64,000 bases of DNA from Psychromarinibacter sediminicola (GTDB lineage Bacteria; Pseudomonadota; Alphaproteobacteria; Rhodobacterales; Rhodobacteraceae), in NCBI RefSeq assembly GCF_029168335.1, contig NZ_JARGYC010000001.1, positions 62,001 through 126,000 of the forward strand, read 5' to 3'. Below the pieces are notes generated by a model. It ran no database searches. It was given only the letters and a program-made list of their open reading frames with translations, and was not told the origin of the DNA. Made by a program: the position numbers and the translations under genes. This document shows, piece by piece, positions 1 to 7,961 of the stretch (positions are counted from its first letter, which is position 1; each line of letters starts with the position of its first letter).

Positions 1-201
1 GCGGGGCTGGCGATCGGGGTCCAGGCGCGCGAGGTGGCGGCGCTGTTTCCCGAGATGGCCCCGCTTCTGCCGGAGTTCGAGCCGATCCCGGTGCCGATCT
101 GGCTGACCTGCCACCGCGAGCTGCATACCAGCCGGCGGATCAGGCTGGTCTACGACGTCCTGGCCGACGCGCTGACCGAGCTTTCGCGCTCCGACAGGTA
201 G
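1..201 (+). CDS. LysR-family regulator, C-terminal fragment
   Basis: Open from the window edge in frame 1, this reads 66 residues to a TAG at 199-201. The end (PIPVPIWLTCHRELHTSRR, then a helix VYDVLADAL) is typical of the last strand and helix of a LysR substrate-binding domain, so it is probably the end of a transcriptional regulator whose HTH lies outside the window. Its last 52 bases overlap the tail of the convergent XRE gene. Family assignment rests on a short stretch. Confidence 0.6.
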   Translation, partial: AGLAIGVQAREVAALFPEMAPLLPEFEPIPVPIWLTCHRELHTSRRIRLVYDVLADALTELSRSDR

Positions 202-1025
202 GCGGGAAAGTCGCGGTCGGACACGGTCGCCTCGCGCACCAGAAGGTCGAAATGGCGCGTCAGGATCTGCACGCGCTCGGTGTCGCGGAAGGCGATGTAA
301 TGGCCGCCGGCGTAGATCACCGCCTGCAGCGGGCCGAAGATCGTCACCGGCGAACAGTAAAGCCGGCGGGCGTCGAACAGGTAGAGCCGCAGGCGCGGGT
401 AGAGCTGGTCGTAGATCTCGCGGATGCGGGCGGCCTGGCTGCGCCGGAGATCGCGCGGCAGGTCGCGGTAATAGCCCTCGCCGCGCACGAAACAGTCGAT
501 CTCGTAGAGCGGCAGGGCGATCTCGTAGTCGGATTGCGCCGTCAGCATGAAGTTCAGCCGGTCCTCGGAGGCGCCGATCGCCTGTTCCGTCGTGCGGCCG
601 AGATGCGGGCTGTACTCCCGTTCCAGCATGGCGCGGGTCTTGAGCATGTCGGGCAGGGCAGCCGGAACATGGCGGATCTTGTAGCCCGCGGCCTCGCGGT
701 GCCAGTCGAAGATCTGCTGATCGACGAGGGCGCGGGGCGCCTCGGTCACGCTGAGCGAGTTGGCGACGAGGTCGGCGGCGCTCTCGGGCCGGTCGGACAG
801 GCCGAGGAGCCAGTCGGCCGAGACGCCGAGCGCCGCGGCGCATTCGCCCACGACCTGCGCATTTGGCAGGCGCGCGCCGTCGCCGGACAGAAGCTGCGAG
901 ACCGTGGAGCGGTCGACGCCGATGGCCCGGGCGAGCGCGCTCTGGCTGGTGTGGCTCGTCTCCATCGCCTGGACCAGGCGGGTGCGAAGCAGCATGGCGC
1001 GGGTGCGTTTGTCGAGTTTGGACAT
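150..1025 (-). CDS. XRE-family helix-turn-helix regulator
   Basis: 291 residues. An N-terminal Cro/C1-type HTH occupies about residues 15-75 (SQSALARAIGVDRSTVSQLLSG, split here as SQSALARAIGVD and RSTVSQLLSG), then a long C-terminal domain of unknown ligand specificity. It is therefore a DNA-binding repressor or activator with an added sensing domain, not a phage-type minimal repressor. It is divergent from the DUF2061/desaturase pair, so the 111-bp spacer could hold its operator. Its tail overlaps the LysR gene tail by 52 bp. Confidence 0.8.
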   Translation of the reverse strand: MSKLDKRTRAMLLRTRLVQAMETSHTSQSALARAIGVDRSTVSQLLSGDGARLPNAQVVGECAAALGVSADWLLGLSDRPESAADLVANSLSVTEAPRALVDQQIFDWHREAAGYKIRHVPAALPDMLKTRAMLEREYSPHLGRTTEQAIGASEDRLNFMLTAQSDYEIALPLYEIDCFVRGEGYYRDLPRDLRRSQAARIREIYDQLYPRLRLYLFDARRLYCSPVTIFGPLQAVIYAGGHYIAFRDTERVQILTRHFDLLVREATVSDRDFPAYLSERESSVSASARTS

Positions 1026-1136
1026 CTTCGTTGCGTTTTGTCACCAATCGCGGGGTTGAGATAACCATATCCGGAATTCGCAACGGGCCCCAGCGCGATT
1101 ATCACGGCCGGGAGACGCGACACGACCGGAGGCGAG
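1026..1136. promoter_or_regulatory. divergent promoter region, XRE / DUF2061
   Basis: The 111-bp gap between two divergent starts is AT-richer than its surroundings. It carries the inverted heptamers CGTTGCG (1029-1035) and CGCAACG (1079-1085), which could be paired half-sites for the XRE protein. A clear GGAGG ribosome site precedes the DUF2061 ATG. The operator role is inference. Confidence 0.3.
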
Positions 1137-1337
1137 ATGGAGACGCGGCGGAGAACCGTGGTGAAGGCCGTTTTATGGGCCGTCTGGGGCTGGGTGGCGA
1201 TGGCCGCCGTGGGGCTGGCCTTCACCGGCTCGATGCTGGCGGGCGGCGGCATGGCGGCGGTGAACACCTGTGTCGGGCTGCTGTGCTATGTCGTCTACGA
1301 ACGGATCTGGGCCAATATCGGCTGGGGGCGCGCGTGA
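1137..1337 (+). CDS. DUF2061 small membrane protein
   Basis: 66 residues opening METRRRTVVKAVLW, with two hydrophobic segments (about 9-31 and 37-53), matching the DUF2061 family of small predicted inner-membrane proteins of unknown function. A GGAGGCGAG ribosome site stands just before the ATG. The stop overlaps the GTG start of the desaturase gene (GTGA), so the two are translationally coupled and probably act in the same membrane-lipid context; that link is inferred from position only. Confidence 0.75.
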   Translation: METRRRTVVKAVLWAVWGWVAMAAVGLAFTGSMLAGGGMAAVNTCVGLLCYVVYERIWANIGWGRA

Positions 1338-2230
1338 GGCGCGCGCGGGCCGAATGGCCGACGCTGAGGCTCATGGCGCTGTGCTACGGGGTCTGGGCGC
1401 TGGGCACGACCTGGGCCGCGGCGCTGTGGCTGCCGCTGGGGATCGGGCTGACGGCGCTGGCGGTGGCGCTGCATTCGTCGCTGCAGCACGAGGCGATCCA
1501 CGGGCATCCGACGCCCTGGCCCCGGGTCAACGCGGTGCTGATGGCGCCGGGGCTGACGCTGCTGGTGCCGTATCTGCGGTTCCGCGACACGCATCTCGAC
1601 CATCACGACAACGCGGTGCTGACCGACCCCTATGACGACCCGGAATCCAACTACATGGACCCGGCCGTCTGGGGCCGGCTGCCGCGGCCGGTGCAGGCGC
1701 TGCTGGTGGTCAACAACACGCTCCTGGGCCGCGTCACGGTGGGCACGGCGATCGGGCTGGTGGCCTTCCTGCTGGGCGAGGCGCGGCTGGCGCGGCAGGG
1801 CGACGCGCGGGTGATCCGCGGGTGGCTGTGGCATGGGCCGGCGCTGCTGCCGGTGGCGGGATGGCTCGCCTTCGTCGCGCAGATGCCGGTCTGGGGCTAC
1901 CTGCTGGCGGCCTATGGCGGCATGTCGCTGGTGCGCATCCGCACCTTCCTGGAGCATCAGGCGGCGGAGCGGGCGAGCGCGCGGACGGCGATCATCGAGG
2001 ATCGCGGGCCGCTGGCGTGGCTGTTTCTGAACAACAACCTGCACGTGGTGCATCACATGCATCCGAAGGTGCCGTGGTATCGGCTGCCGGAATTGTACGA
2101 GGGCAACAGGGACCGCTATGTGCGGCGGAACGGGGGCTACGTGTACCGCTCCTATGCCGAGATCTTCCGGCGTTACCTTTTGCGGCCGAAGGATCCGGTG
2201 CCGCATCCGCTCTGGGGGCGGCGGGGGTAG
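1334..2230 (+). CDS. fatty acid desaturase-type membrane di-iron enzyme
   Basis: 298 residues from the GTG overlapping the upstream stop; an internal ATG at 1373 is the alternative start. The three histidine boxes of membrane desaturases/hydroxylases are visible: HEAIHGH (about residue 54), HLDHH (about 86) and HVVHHMHP (about 237), separated by hydrophobic segments. The protein would use a di-iron centre and O2 to desaturate or hydroxylate a lipid acyl chain at the inner membrane. The exact substrate cannot be read; carotenoid hydroxylase/ketolase relatives share the same boxes. Confidence 0.8.
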   Translation: MRRARAEWPTLRLMALCYGVWALGTTWAAALWLPLGIGLTALAVALHSSLQHEAIHGHPTPWPRVNAVLMAPGLTLLVPYLRFRDTHLDHHDNAVLTDPYDDPESNYMDPAVWGRLPRPVQALLVVNNTLLGRVTVGTAIGLVAFLLGEARLARQGDARVIRGWLWHGPALLPVAGWLAFVAQMPVWGYLLAAYGGMSLVRIRTFLEHQAAERASARTAIIEDRGPLAWLFLNNNLHVVHHMHPKVPWYRLPELYEGNRDRYVRRNGGYVYRSYAEIFRRYLLRPKDPVPHPLWGRRG

Positions 2231-2310
2231 TCTCGGAGCATCCGCGGGGTCCGATCCAGAGGGCGCTGCGCCCGTCTTCCATCGTGCTTGCTGCACTGGC
2301 GCGCCCTTTT

Positions 2311-2332
2311 GAGTATTTTCAGCCAGAAGAAG
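2311..2332 (+). repeat. Rhodobacterales-type intergenic motif, copy 1
   Basis: GAGTATTTTCAGCC followed by AGAAGAAG, between the desaturase and SRAP genes. Related 21-23 nt copies occur at 19667-19688, 22116-22137, 32908-32929 and 50476-50498, on both strands. Confidence 0.6.
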
Positions 2333-2402
2333 GCAGCGGGGCGCTGTCTGCCTTGGGGGCACCGTGCTGGCGGCCGGCGGCGCGGCGCGCTACGGTCGCG
2401 GC

Positions 2403-3071
2403 ATGTGCGGACGCTATGCCATAACCCTGCCGCCCGACGCGATGGCGCAGCTGTTCGAGGCGACGCCGGCGAACGACCTGCCGGAGGTGCCGAACTACAA
2501 CGTCTGCCCGACGAACGACATTCACACCGTCGTCTCGGCCGATGGCGCGCGGCGGCTGGGCGCGATGCGCTGGGGCTTCATCCCGCATTGGTACAAGACG
2601 CCGAGCGACGGGCCGCTCCTGATCAACGCGCGCGCCGAGACCGTGGCCGAGAAGCCCGCCTTCCGCGCCGCCTGCCGCACGCGGCGCTGCCTGGTGCCGG
2701 CCAGCGGGTTCTACGAATGGACCAAGGACGACGAGGGCGTGCGCTATCCGTGGTATATCACCCACGCGGACGGCACGCCGCTGGTCTTCGCCGGCGTCTG
2801 GCAGGTCTGGGAGCGCGGCGGCGAGCGGCTGGTGACCTGCGCCATCGTGACGACCGAGGCGAAGGGCGTGATGAAGGACATCCACCACCGGATGCCGGTG
2901 ACCGTGACGCCCGAGAACTGGGGCCTGTGGCTGGGCGAGGCGGGCAAGGGCGCGGCGGTGCTGATGCACGAGGCGCCGGGCGAGGGGTTCACGGCGCACC
3001 GGGTGGACCGGGCGGTGAACTCGAACCGGGCGAGCGGGCCGGAGCTGATCGAGCCGATCGAAGAGGAATAG
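2403..3071 (+). CDS. SRAP / YedK-HMCES family DNA-protein crosslink protein
   Basis: 222 residues starting MCGRYA. In this family Cys2, exposed after Met removal, crosslinks to abasic sites in single-stranded DNA, so the start at 2403 is fixed by MCGR rather than by the longer upstream reading. Other family hallmarks are present: NARAET (the N-x-R-x-E segment), ASGFYEW and HHRMPV with the conserved histidine. The predicted role is shielding abasic sites at replication forks. It stands alone between the desaturase and a convergent gene. Confidence 0.93.
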   Translation: MCGRYAITLPPDAMAQLFEATPANDLPEVPNYNVCPTNDIHTVVSADGARRLGAMRWGFIPHWYKTPSDGPLLINARAETVAEKPAFRAACRTRRCLVPASGFYEWTKDDEGVRYPWYITHADGTPLVFAGVWQVWERGGERLVTCAIVTTEAKGVMKDIHHRMPVTVTPENWGLWLGEAGKGAAVLMHEAPGEGFTAHRVDRAVNSNRASGPELIEPIEEE

Positions 3072-3099
3072 CCCGCGCCGAACGCCCCTCGACCGCGCG

Positions 3100-3127
3100 A
3101 AAAAAAGGCCGCGCCAGCGGCACGGCC
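3100..3127 (-). terminator. Rho-independent terminator for the minus-strand operon
   Basis: Arms GGCCGCGCC (3107-3115) and GGCACGGCC (3119-3127) pair with one mismatch around a 3-nt loop. On the minus strand the stem is followed by seven Ts (3106 to 3100). It lies about 150 nt past the stop of the enolase-superfamily gene. Confidence 0.7.
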
Positions 3128-3278
3128 TGTCCAGTCAGGGAGGAAATCTGGCGCCACACACCAACGCCGTAACTTGCTCTGAACACTTATCGTTACCACT
3201 CAACATGGCGCGGAATTGCGGCGACATTGCGGCATTGTCGCGCAAACGGGCGTTGCACCGCGGCGACAACGGGATTGT

Positions 3279-4514
3279 TCACGTCTCGCGGCCCACCGGG
3301 GCGCCGCCCTCGAACAGATTCCCGCCCGTGTAGTCGCAGGGCGCCTCCTGCATCTGCAGGTGCAGCGCGCTGCCCTCGTAGGCATGCGCGCGCGCCAGCG
3401 CCTCATCGAAGTCGATGCCCAGGCCGGGGGCCTCCGGCACGGTGATATAGCCGTCCTCGACGCGGATCGTGTCGCGGATCAGCTGGGCGTGGAACGGCGA
3501 CTCGATGGTCTCGGCGATCAGCAGGTTGGGGATCGACGCGGCGAGGTGGACGTTGGCGGCCCATTCGACGGGGCCGGCATAAAGATGCGGCGCCATCTGG
3601 ACGTTGAAGCTCTCGGCCGTCGCCGCCAGCTTGCGCATCTCCCAAAGCCCGCCCGCGCGGCCCAGCGCCGGCTGCAGGATCGACGCGCCGCCGGTGCGCA
3701 GGAGCGTGGCGAACTCCGCCCGCGTGGTCAGGCGCTCGCCGGTGGCGACGGGGATCGAGGTGGCCCGCGCCACGGTGGCGAAGTCCAGCGGGTTGTCGGG
3801 CGGGATCGGCTCCTCGAACCACAGCGGATCGTAGGGCTCGATGGCCTTGGCCATGCGGATCGCGCCGGCGGTGTTGAACTGGCCGTGGGTGCCGAACAGC
3901 AGATCCGCCCTGTCGCCGATCGCCTCGCGGATCGACCTGCAGAAGGCGACCGAGGTGGAGATGTCCGACTGCGCCGGGTGATGCCCGCCGCGCACGGTGT
4001 AGGGGCCGGCGGGGTCGAACTTCACGGCGGTGTAGCCCTGGCCGACGAGGTGCAGGGCAGACTCGGCCGCGGCCTGCGGGTCGACCCAGAACTCCGGCAG
4101 CGCGTGATGCGCCAGCGGGTAGAGATAGCTGTAGGCGCGGATACGCTCGTTCATCCGGCCGCCGAGCAGCGCCCAGACCGGCCGGTCCCGCGCCTTGCCG
4201 AGGATGTCCCAGCAGGCGATCTCCAGCCCGGAAAAGGCGCCCATGACCGTCAGGTCGGGGCGCTGGGTGAAGCCCGAGGAATAGACCTTGCGGAACATCC
4301 ACTCGACATTCTCGGGGCTTTCGCCGGCCATGTGCCGCTCGAAGACCTCCGTAATGACGGCGCGCATGGCATCGGGGCCGACGGTCGCGGCATAGCATTC
4401 GCCCCAGCCGGTGATGCCGTCGTCGGTCGTCAGCTTGACGAAGATCCAGTAGCGGCCGCCCCAGCCGGGCGGCGGCGGGGCGGTGACGACGATGTCGAGG
4501 TCTTTCAGGCGCAT
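3279..4514 (-). CDS. mandelate racemase/enolase-superfamily sugar-acid dehydratase
   Basis: 411 residues with the enolase-superfamily layout: N-terminal capping domain (about 1-130), then a TIM-barrel with a KFDPAG strand (Lys about 165), FEEP (about 232), TGER (about 258) and MAPHLYAGP with a putative catalytic His (about 308). The HGQF segment and overall pattern resemble galactonate-dehydratase-like members that dehydrate sugar acids to 2-keto-3-deoxy acids; the substrate is not determined. It is the last gene of a minus-strand group with the PhnZ-like and alcohol dehydrogenase genes, but a 124-bp gap full of palindromes separates them. Confidence 0.8.
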   Translation of the reverse strand: MRLKDLDIVVTAPPPPGWGGRYWIFVKLTTDDGITGWGECYAATVGPDAMRAVITEVFERHMAGESPENVEWMFRKVYSSGFTQRPDLTVMGAFSGLEIACWDILGKARDRPVWALLGGRMNERIRAYSYLYPLAHHALPEFWVDPQAAAESALHLVGQGYTAVKFDPAGPYTVRGGHHPAQSDISTSVAFCRSIREAIGDRADLLFGTHGQFNTAGAIRMAKAIEPYDPLWFEEPIPPDNPLDFATVARATSIPVATGERLTTRAEFATLLRTGGASILQPALGRAGGLWEMRKLAATAESFNVQMAPHLYAGPVEWAANVHLAASIPNLLIAETIESPFHAQLIRDTIRVEDGYITVPEAPGLGIDFDEALARAHAYEGSALHLQMQEAPCDYTGGNLFEGGAPVGRET

Positions 4515-4546
4515 CGGCAGCTCCCTTTACTGCGCACCCTCCGGGA

Positions 4547-4625
4547 GCACGATCTTCCAGAAGATCGTGCGCGGCAAAATCTTCTAGAAGATTTTGACCC
4601 CGCAGGATTTTCTGGAAAATCCTGC
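4547..4625. repeat. cluster of three perfect palindromes
   Basis: Three palindromes stand 4-5 nt apart: 4547-4570 (arms GCACGATCTTC, spacer CA), 4575-4596 (arms CAAAATCTTCT, no spacer) and 4602-4625 (arms GCAGGATTTTC, spacer TG). All arms are perfect and the centres share ATYTTC-NN-GAARAT. They fill most of the gap between the PhnZ-like stop and the enolase-superfamily start. They can form hairpins in RNA from either strand; no T-run follows, so they are not simple terminators. Confidence 0.9.
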
Positions 4626-4638
4626 AACCTGCGCACGC

Positions 4639-5220
4639 TCACAGCCGGTGGGTCCGGACGACCCGCCGCAGCACCGGCGCGTAATGCGCGAAGGCCGGCG
4701 CCGCATGGTCCGGGTCCTTGCCGATGTCGTCCCATATCCGCACCTTCAGGATCGCGTCGAGATGCGGGGTCTTCTCGAACGCCGCGACCTCCTCGTCCGA
4801 CATCGGCCCGCCCTGCAGCTTCAGCGAATGCACCGAGGCGTCGGACAGCTTCGCGGCATAGTCCGGATCGGTCGCGCAGAGATACCGCTTGGCGTCGACG
4901 TGATACCGCACGCAATCGGTCACCAGCGTCGGAAAGAACCGCGCGACGACGCGGGCGCCGGCGGCCTCGTGACGGGTGTCCACGTCCTGCGCCGCCGCGT
5001 CCGCGGGAAACTCGTGGGTGAAATGCCCGATATCGTGCAGGAGCGCCGCGGCGATCAGCTCGTCGCCCGCGCCCTCCCGCTCGGCCAGCTCGGCGCATTG
5101 CCGCATGTGCTCGGAGATCGTGACAGGCTCGCCCAGATATTCCTCGGCGCCGCGGCGGGCGAAGATCTCGGCGAGGAAGGGCACGATGGTGTCGGCGCTC
5201 AGCGCGTCGGGGCGGGTCAT
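4639..5220 (-). CDS. PhnZ-like HD-domain mixed-valent di-iron oxygenase
   Basis: 193 residues. Besides HD signature LLHDIGH (His62, Asp63, His66) it keeps the pattern known for PhnZ, which oxidises 2-amino-1-hydroxyethylphosphonate: YLGEP (Tyr28, Glu31), His38 in SEHM, His84, His107, Lys111 in AKRYL, the ATDPDY and LQGGPM blocks, and Asp164 in IWDDIG. All predicted iron ligands and the substrate lysine are present. Start ATG overlaps the stop of the upstream dehydrogenase (ATGA). No PhnY-type dioxygenase or phosphonate transporter lies nearby, so the substrate may be another phosphonate or hydroxy-ammonium compound. Confidence 0.82.
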   Translation of the reverse strand: MTRPDALSADTIVPFLAEIFARRGAEEYLGEPVTISEHMRQCAELAEREGAGDELIAAALLHDIGHFTHEFPADAAAQDVDTRHEAAGARVVARFFPTLVTDCVRYHVDAKRYLCATDPDYAAKLSDASVHSLKLQGGPMSDEEVAAFEKTPHLDAILKVRIWDDIGKDPDHAAPAFAHYAPVLRRVVRTHRL

Positions 5221-6317
5221 GCGGCGGGCTCCGGGTCGAAGAGGATCACGTTGCGGCGGGCGCCGCCGGTGCGGGTGTCGGCGATGGCCTCGTTGATGCG
5301 GTCGAGCGGCCAGCGCCCCGAGATCAGCTCGTCCAGCTTCAGCCGGCCCTGGCGGTACAGCTCCGCCATCCAAGGAATGTCGCGGCGTGGCACCCCGTCG
5401 CCCATCTTCGAGCCCAGGATCTGCTGGCCGGTGGCCGAAAAGATCACCGGCTCGTAGCCTGCCGTCTGCCCGTTATGCGGCATCCCCACCAGGGTCATCC
5501 GCCCGTGAAAGCCCAGAAAGCGCGGCGCGGTCTCGAATGCCTGGATCGCCCCCGTGGCGACGAAGACGTGATCCGCACCGGTGCCGATGATCTGCCGGAC
5601 CGCGCGCCACGGCTTCTCCTCCGATCCCAGAACGGCCGCGGTGGCGCCGAATTCCCGCGCGATCTCCAGCTTCTCGGGCACCATGTCGACGGCGACGATA
5701 TGGGTCGCCCCGGCGAGCCGCGCCCCCTGGATCACGTTCAGCCCGACGCCGCCCGCGCCGATGACCACCGCCGTCTGCCCGGCGCGCAGCCCGGCGGTGT
5801 TCACCACCGCGCCGATACCGGTGATCACCCCGCAGGACAGAAGCGCGGCGGAGTCGAGCGGGATGTCGGGCGGGATCGGCACGATCTGGGTCTGGTCGAC
5901 CACCACGCGCTCGGCGAAGGCGCCGCAGCGGATGCCCTGGGCATAGGGGAGGCCCTCGGTGCCGGAGATCGGGTGGTCGTGGCGGTCGGTCGCGCCCAGG
6001 CAGGTCGCGGGCCGGGCCGAGAGGCAGGAGGGGCAGGCGCCGCAGGACTTGAACAGGGTGACCAGCACCGTGTCGCCCGGCGCCAGGCTCGGCACGCCGG
6101 GGCCGGTGCGCACCACGTGACCGGCGGCCTCGTGGCCGTAGACCGCGGGAAGATGCCCGCCCCAGCCGCCATCCATCATCGAGATGTCGGAATGGCAGAC
6201 GGCGCAGGCGGCAAGCCGGACCTCAACCTCGCCGGGGCCGGGATCGGCCAGCGTGACCTCCTCGATCACCAGCGGTTCGCCGAAGGCGCGGCAGACCGCC
6301 GCCCTGACCCGTGTCAT
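5217..6317 (-). CDS. zinc-dependent medium-chain alcohol dehydrogenase
   Basis: 366 residues. Catalytic zinc ligands are visible in CAVCHSD (Cys about 38) and GHEAAG (His about 61); four structural-zinc cysteines lie in [15 protein letters not shown]; the Rossmann motif GAGGVGLN is around 188. It should oxidise an alcohol with NAD(P)+. The ATG at 6317 follows a GGAGG site at good spacing; the frame continues upstream without a ribosome site. Four-base overlap with the PhnZ-like gene implies co-translation and a shared pathway. Confidence 0.88.
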   Translation of the reverse strand: MTRVRAAVCRAFGEPLVIEEVTLADPGPGEVEVRLAACAVCHSDISMMDGGWGGHLPAVYGHEAAGHVVRTGPGVPSLAPGDTVLVTLFKSCGACPSCLSARPATCLGATDRHDHPISGTEGLPYAQGIRCGAFAERVVVDQTQIVPIPPDIPLDSAALLSCGVITGIGAVVNTAGLRAGQTAVVIGAGGVGLNVIQGARLAGATHIVAVDMVPEKLEIAREFGATAAVLGSEEKPWRAVRQIIGTGADHVFVATGAIQAFETAPRFLGFHGRMTLVGMPHNGQTAGYEPVIFSATGQQILGSKMGDGVPRRDIPWMAELYRQGRLKLDELISGRWPLDRINEAIADTRTGGARRNVILFDPEPAA

Positions 6318-6428
6318 CCCGTGTGCCTCCCCGGTCTCCTGCCGGGCAGCTTGGACAGCCCCGCCCGCCCGCGCAAGCGGGAATGCGCGCGGCACGGCGT
6401 GGCGTTCCGGATGACGCTACGGGACCGG

Positions 6429-7673
6429 CTATTCCGCCGCGTGACGCGCGGGCGTTGTCTTGGCCGGGCTCACGTCGTCGCCGTACAGGTAGTCGCGCGT
6501 CAGCGGCACGTTCTCCTGCTTGGGCGCAAGCTGGAACTGGAACACGCACTGGTCGTTCAGCCGGAAGGTCAGCTCGCAGGCCACCAGGTAGAAGCGCCAC
6601 ATCCGGCAGAACCGCTCGTCATACAGCGCCGCGACCCGGTCGCGGTTGGCCATGAACCGGTCGTGCCAGTGGCGCAGCGTCTCGGCATAGTGCAGCCGCC
6701 AGACCTCGATGTCGCAGGTATAGAGATCCTCCTTCTCGATGGCCTGCACCGCCTCGGACATCGACGGGCAATAGCCGCCGGGGAAGATGTACTTGGTGAT
6801 CCACGGGTTGGTGTGGCCGGGCGGGCAGGTGCGCCCGATGGTGTGGATCAGCGCGACGCCGTCCTCGCTGAGCTTCTCGCGGACCTGGCGGAAATACTCG
6901 CGGTAATGCGGCACGCCGACATGTTCGAACATGCCGACCGAGACGATGCGGTCGAAGGTCTCGTCCACGTCGCGATAATCCATCAGCCGGAACTCGCAGC
7001 GGTCCTCCAGCCCCTCGGCGCGGGCGCGGGCGTTGGCGATCTTGTGCTGTTCCTCCGACAGGGTCACCCCGACCACTTTCGCGCCGTAGTCGCGCGCCAG
7101 CGTCAGCCCCATGCCGCCCCAGCCGCAGCCGATATCCAGCACGCGCATGCCCGGCTCGATCAGCAGCTTGTTGGCGATATGCCGCTTCTTGGCGGTCTGC
7201 GCCTCGTCCAGCGTCATGTCGGGCCGGGCGAAATAGGCGCAGGAATACTGTTTGTCGGTGTCGAGAAACAGGTCATAGAGCTGCCCCGACAGGTCGTAGT
7301 GATGCGCCACGTTCTCGCGCGCGCGGCCGGCCGGGTTCTTCTGCGCCAGCCAGCGCAGGGCGTTCCGGGTGTGGTTCAGCCCTTTCTGCCAGCGCGTCTC
7401 GTGCCCCGAGGCGATGTTGGTGATCGCCATGGTCAGCAGGCCGTAGAGGTCGTCGTCCTCGATGGTGAACGAGCCGTTCATGTAGGACTCGCCCAGCCCC
7501 AGCTCGGGGTTCATGGCAAGCGCCCGGACGGTGGCGCGGTCGTGGATCGTCACGCGGACGGGGGCGCCGGTTCCGTCGCCGTATTGCCGCGTGTTGCCCT
7601 CGGGATAGGTGATGAACAGCGTGCCCTTGCGCATCAGGTGCCGCATCATCCGGTCGAACAGCGTTTCCATCAT
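6429..7673 (-). CDS. cfa: cyclopropane-fatty-acyl-phospholipid synthase family
   Basis: 414 residues from MMETLF; an N-terminal CFAS domain precedes a class I methyltransferase with the SAM loop [13 protein letters not shown] (about 203-215), and downstream [11 protein letters not shown] and the catalytic-region IFPGGYCPS. These are standard for enzymes that move a methylene from S-adenosylmethionine onto unsaturated acyl chains of membrane lipids. Two adjacent ATGs at 7673 and 7670 are possible starts. It has its own unit on the minus strand, divergent from aspS. Confidence 0.9.
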   Translation of the reverse strand: MMETLFDRMMRHLMRKGTLFITYPEGNTRQYGDGTGAPVRVTIHDRATVRALAMNPELGLGESYMNGSFTIEDDDLYGLLTMAITNIASGHETRWQKGLNHTRNALRWLAQKNPAGRARENVAHHYDLSGQLYDLFLDTDKQYSCAYFARPDMTLDEAQTAKKRHIANKLLIEPGMRVLDIGCGWGGMGLTLARDYGAKVVGVTLSEEQHKIANARARAEGLEDRCEFRLMDYRDVDETFDRIVSVGMFEHVGVPHYREYFRQVREKLSEDGVALIHTIGRTCPPGHTNPWITKYIFPGGYCPSMSEAVQAIEKEDLYTCDIEVWRLHYAETLRHWHDRFMANRDRVAALYDERFCRMWRFYLVACELTFRLNDQCVFQFQLAPKQENVPLTRDYLYGDDVSPAKTTPARHAAE

Positions 7674-7961
7674 CGGTCGTACCCCCAGGTCGGTCTGGCC
7701 CTCGCCTTGCGGCCGCGGCGCCCGGCCACCCCGAGGCCGCCGCGCCGCATCCAAAGCGAAAGAAACCCGGTTAATTTGCAACGAATTCGGGGTATTGTCC
7801 AGATTTTCGCCTTGCTTTTGCTGATTCTAGCCCATCCGGCGCGTCCGGCCAGTGGCCGGTGCCCGGATTCGCGGCGCGCTGCACGGTCCCTTGACTTCCG
7901 CCGTCCGGCGCGGTGTATCGCGCGGGATTTTCATGCCTTGCAGACCGAAGGGACCGTCCCG
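7674..7961. promoter_or_regulatory. divergent cfa / aspS upstream region
   Basis: 288 bp with no credible gene. The middle (about 7755-7830) is AT-richer (GTTAATTTGCAACGAATTC) and is the likely promoter zone for both genes. An AAGGGA ribosome site lies 11 nt before the aspS ATG. Confidence 0.35.

Noticed and set aside
3279-6317. complete phosphonate operon
   Set aside because: No PhnY, C-P lyase, phosphonatase or phosphonate transporter genes are present, so only a PhnZ-like enzyme is called.
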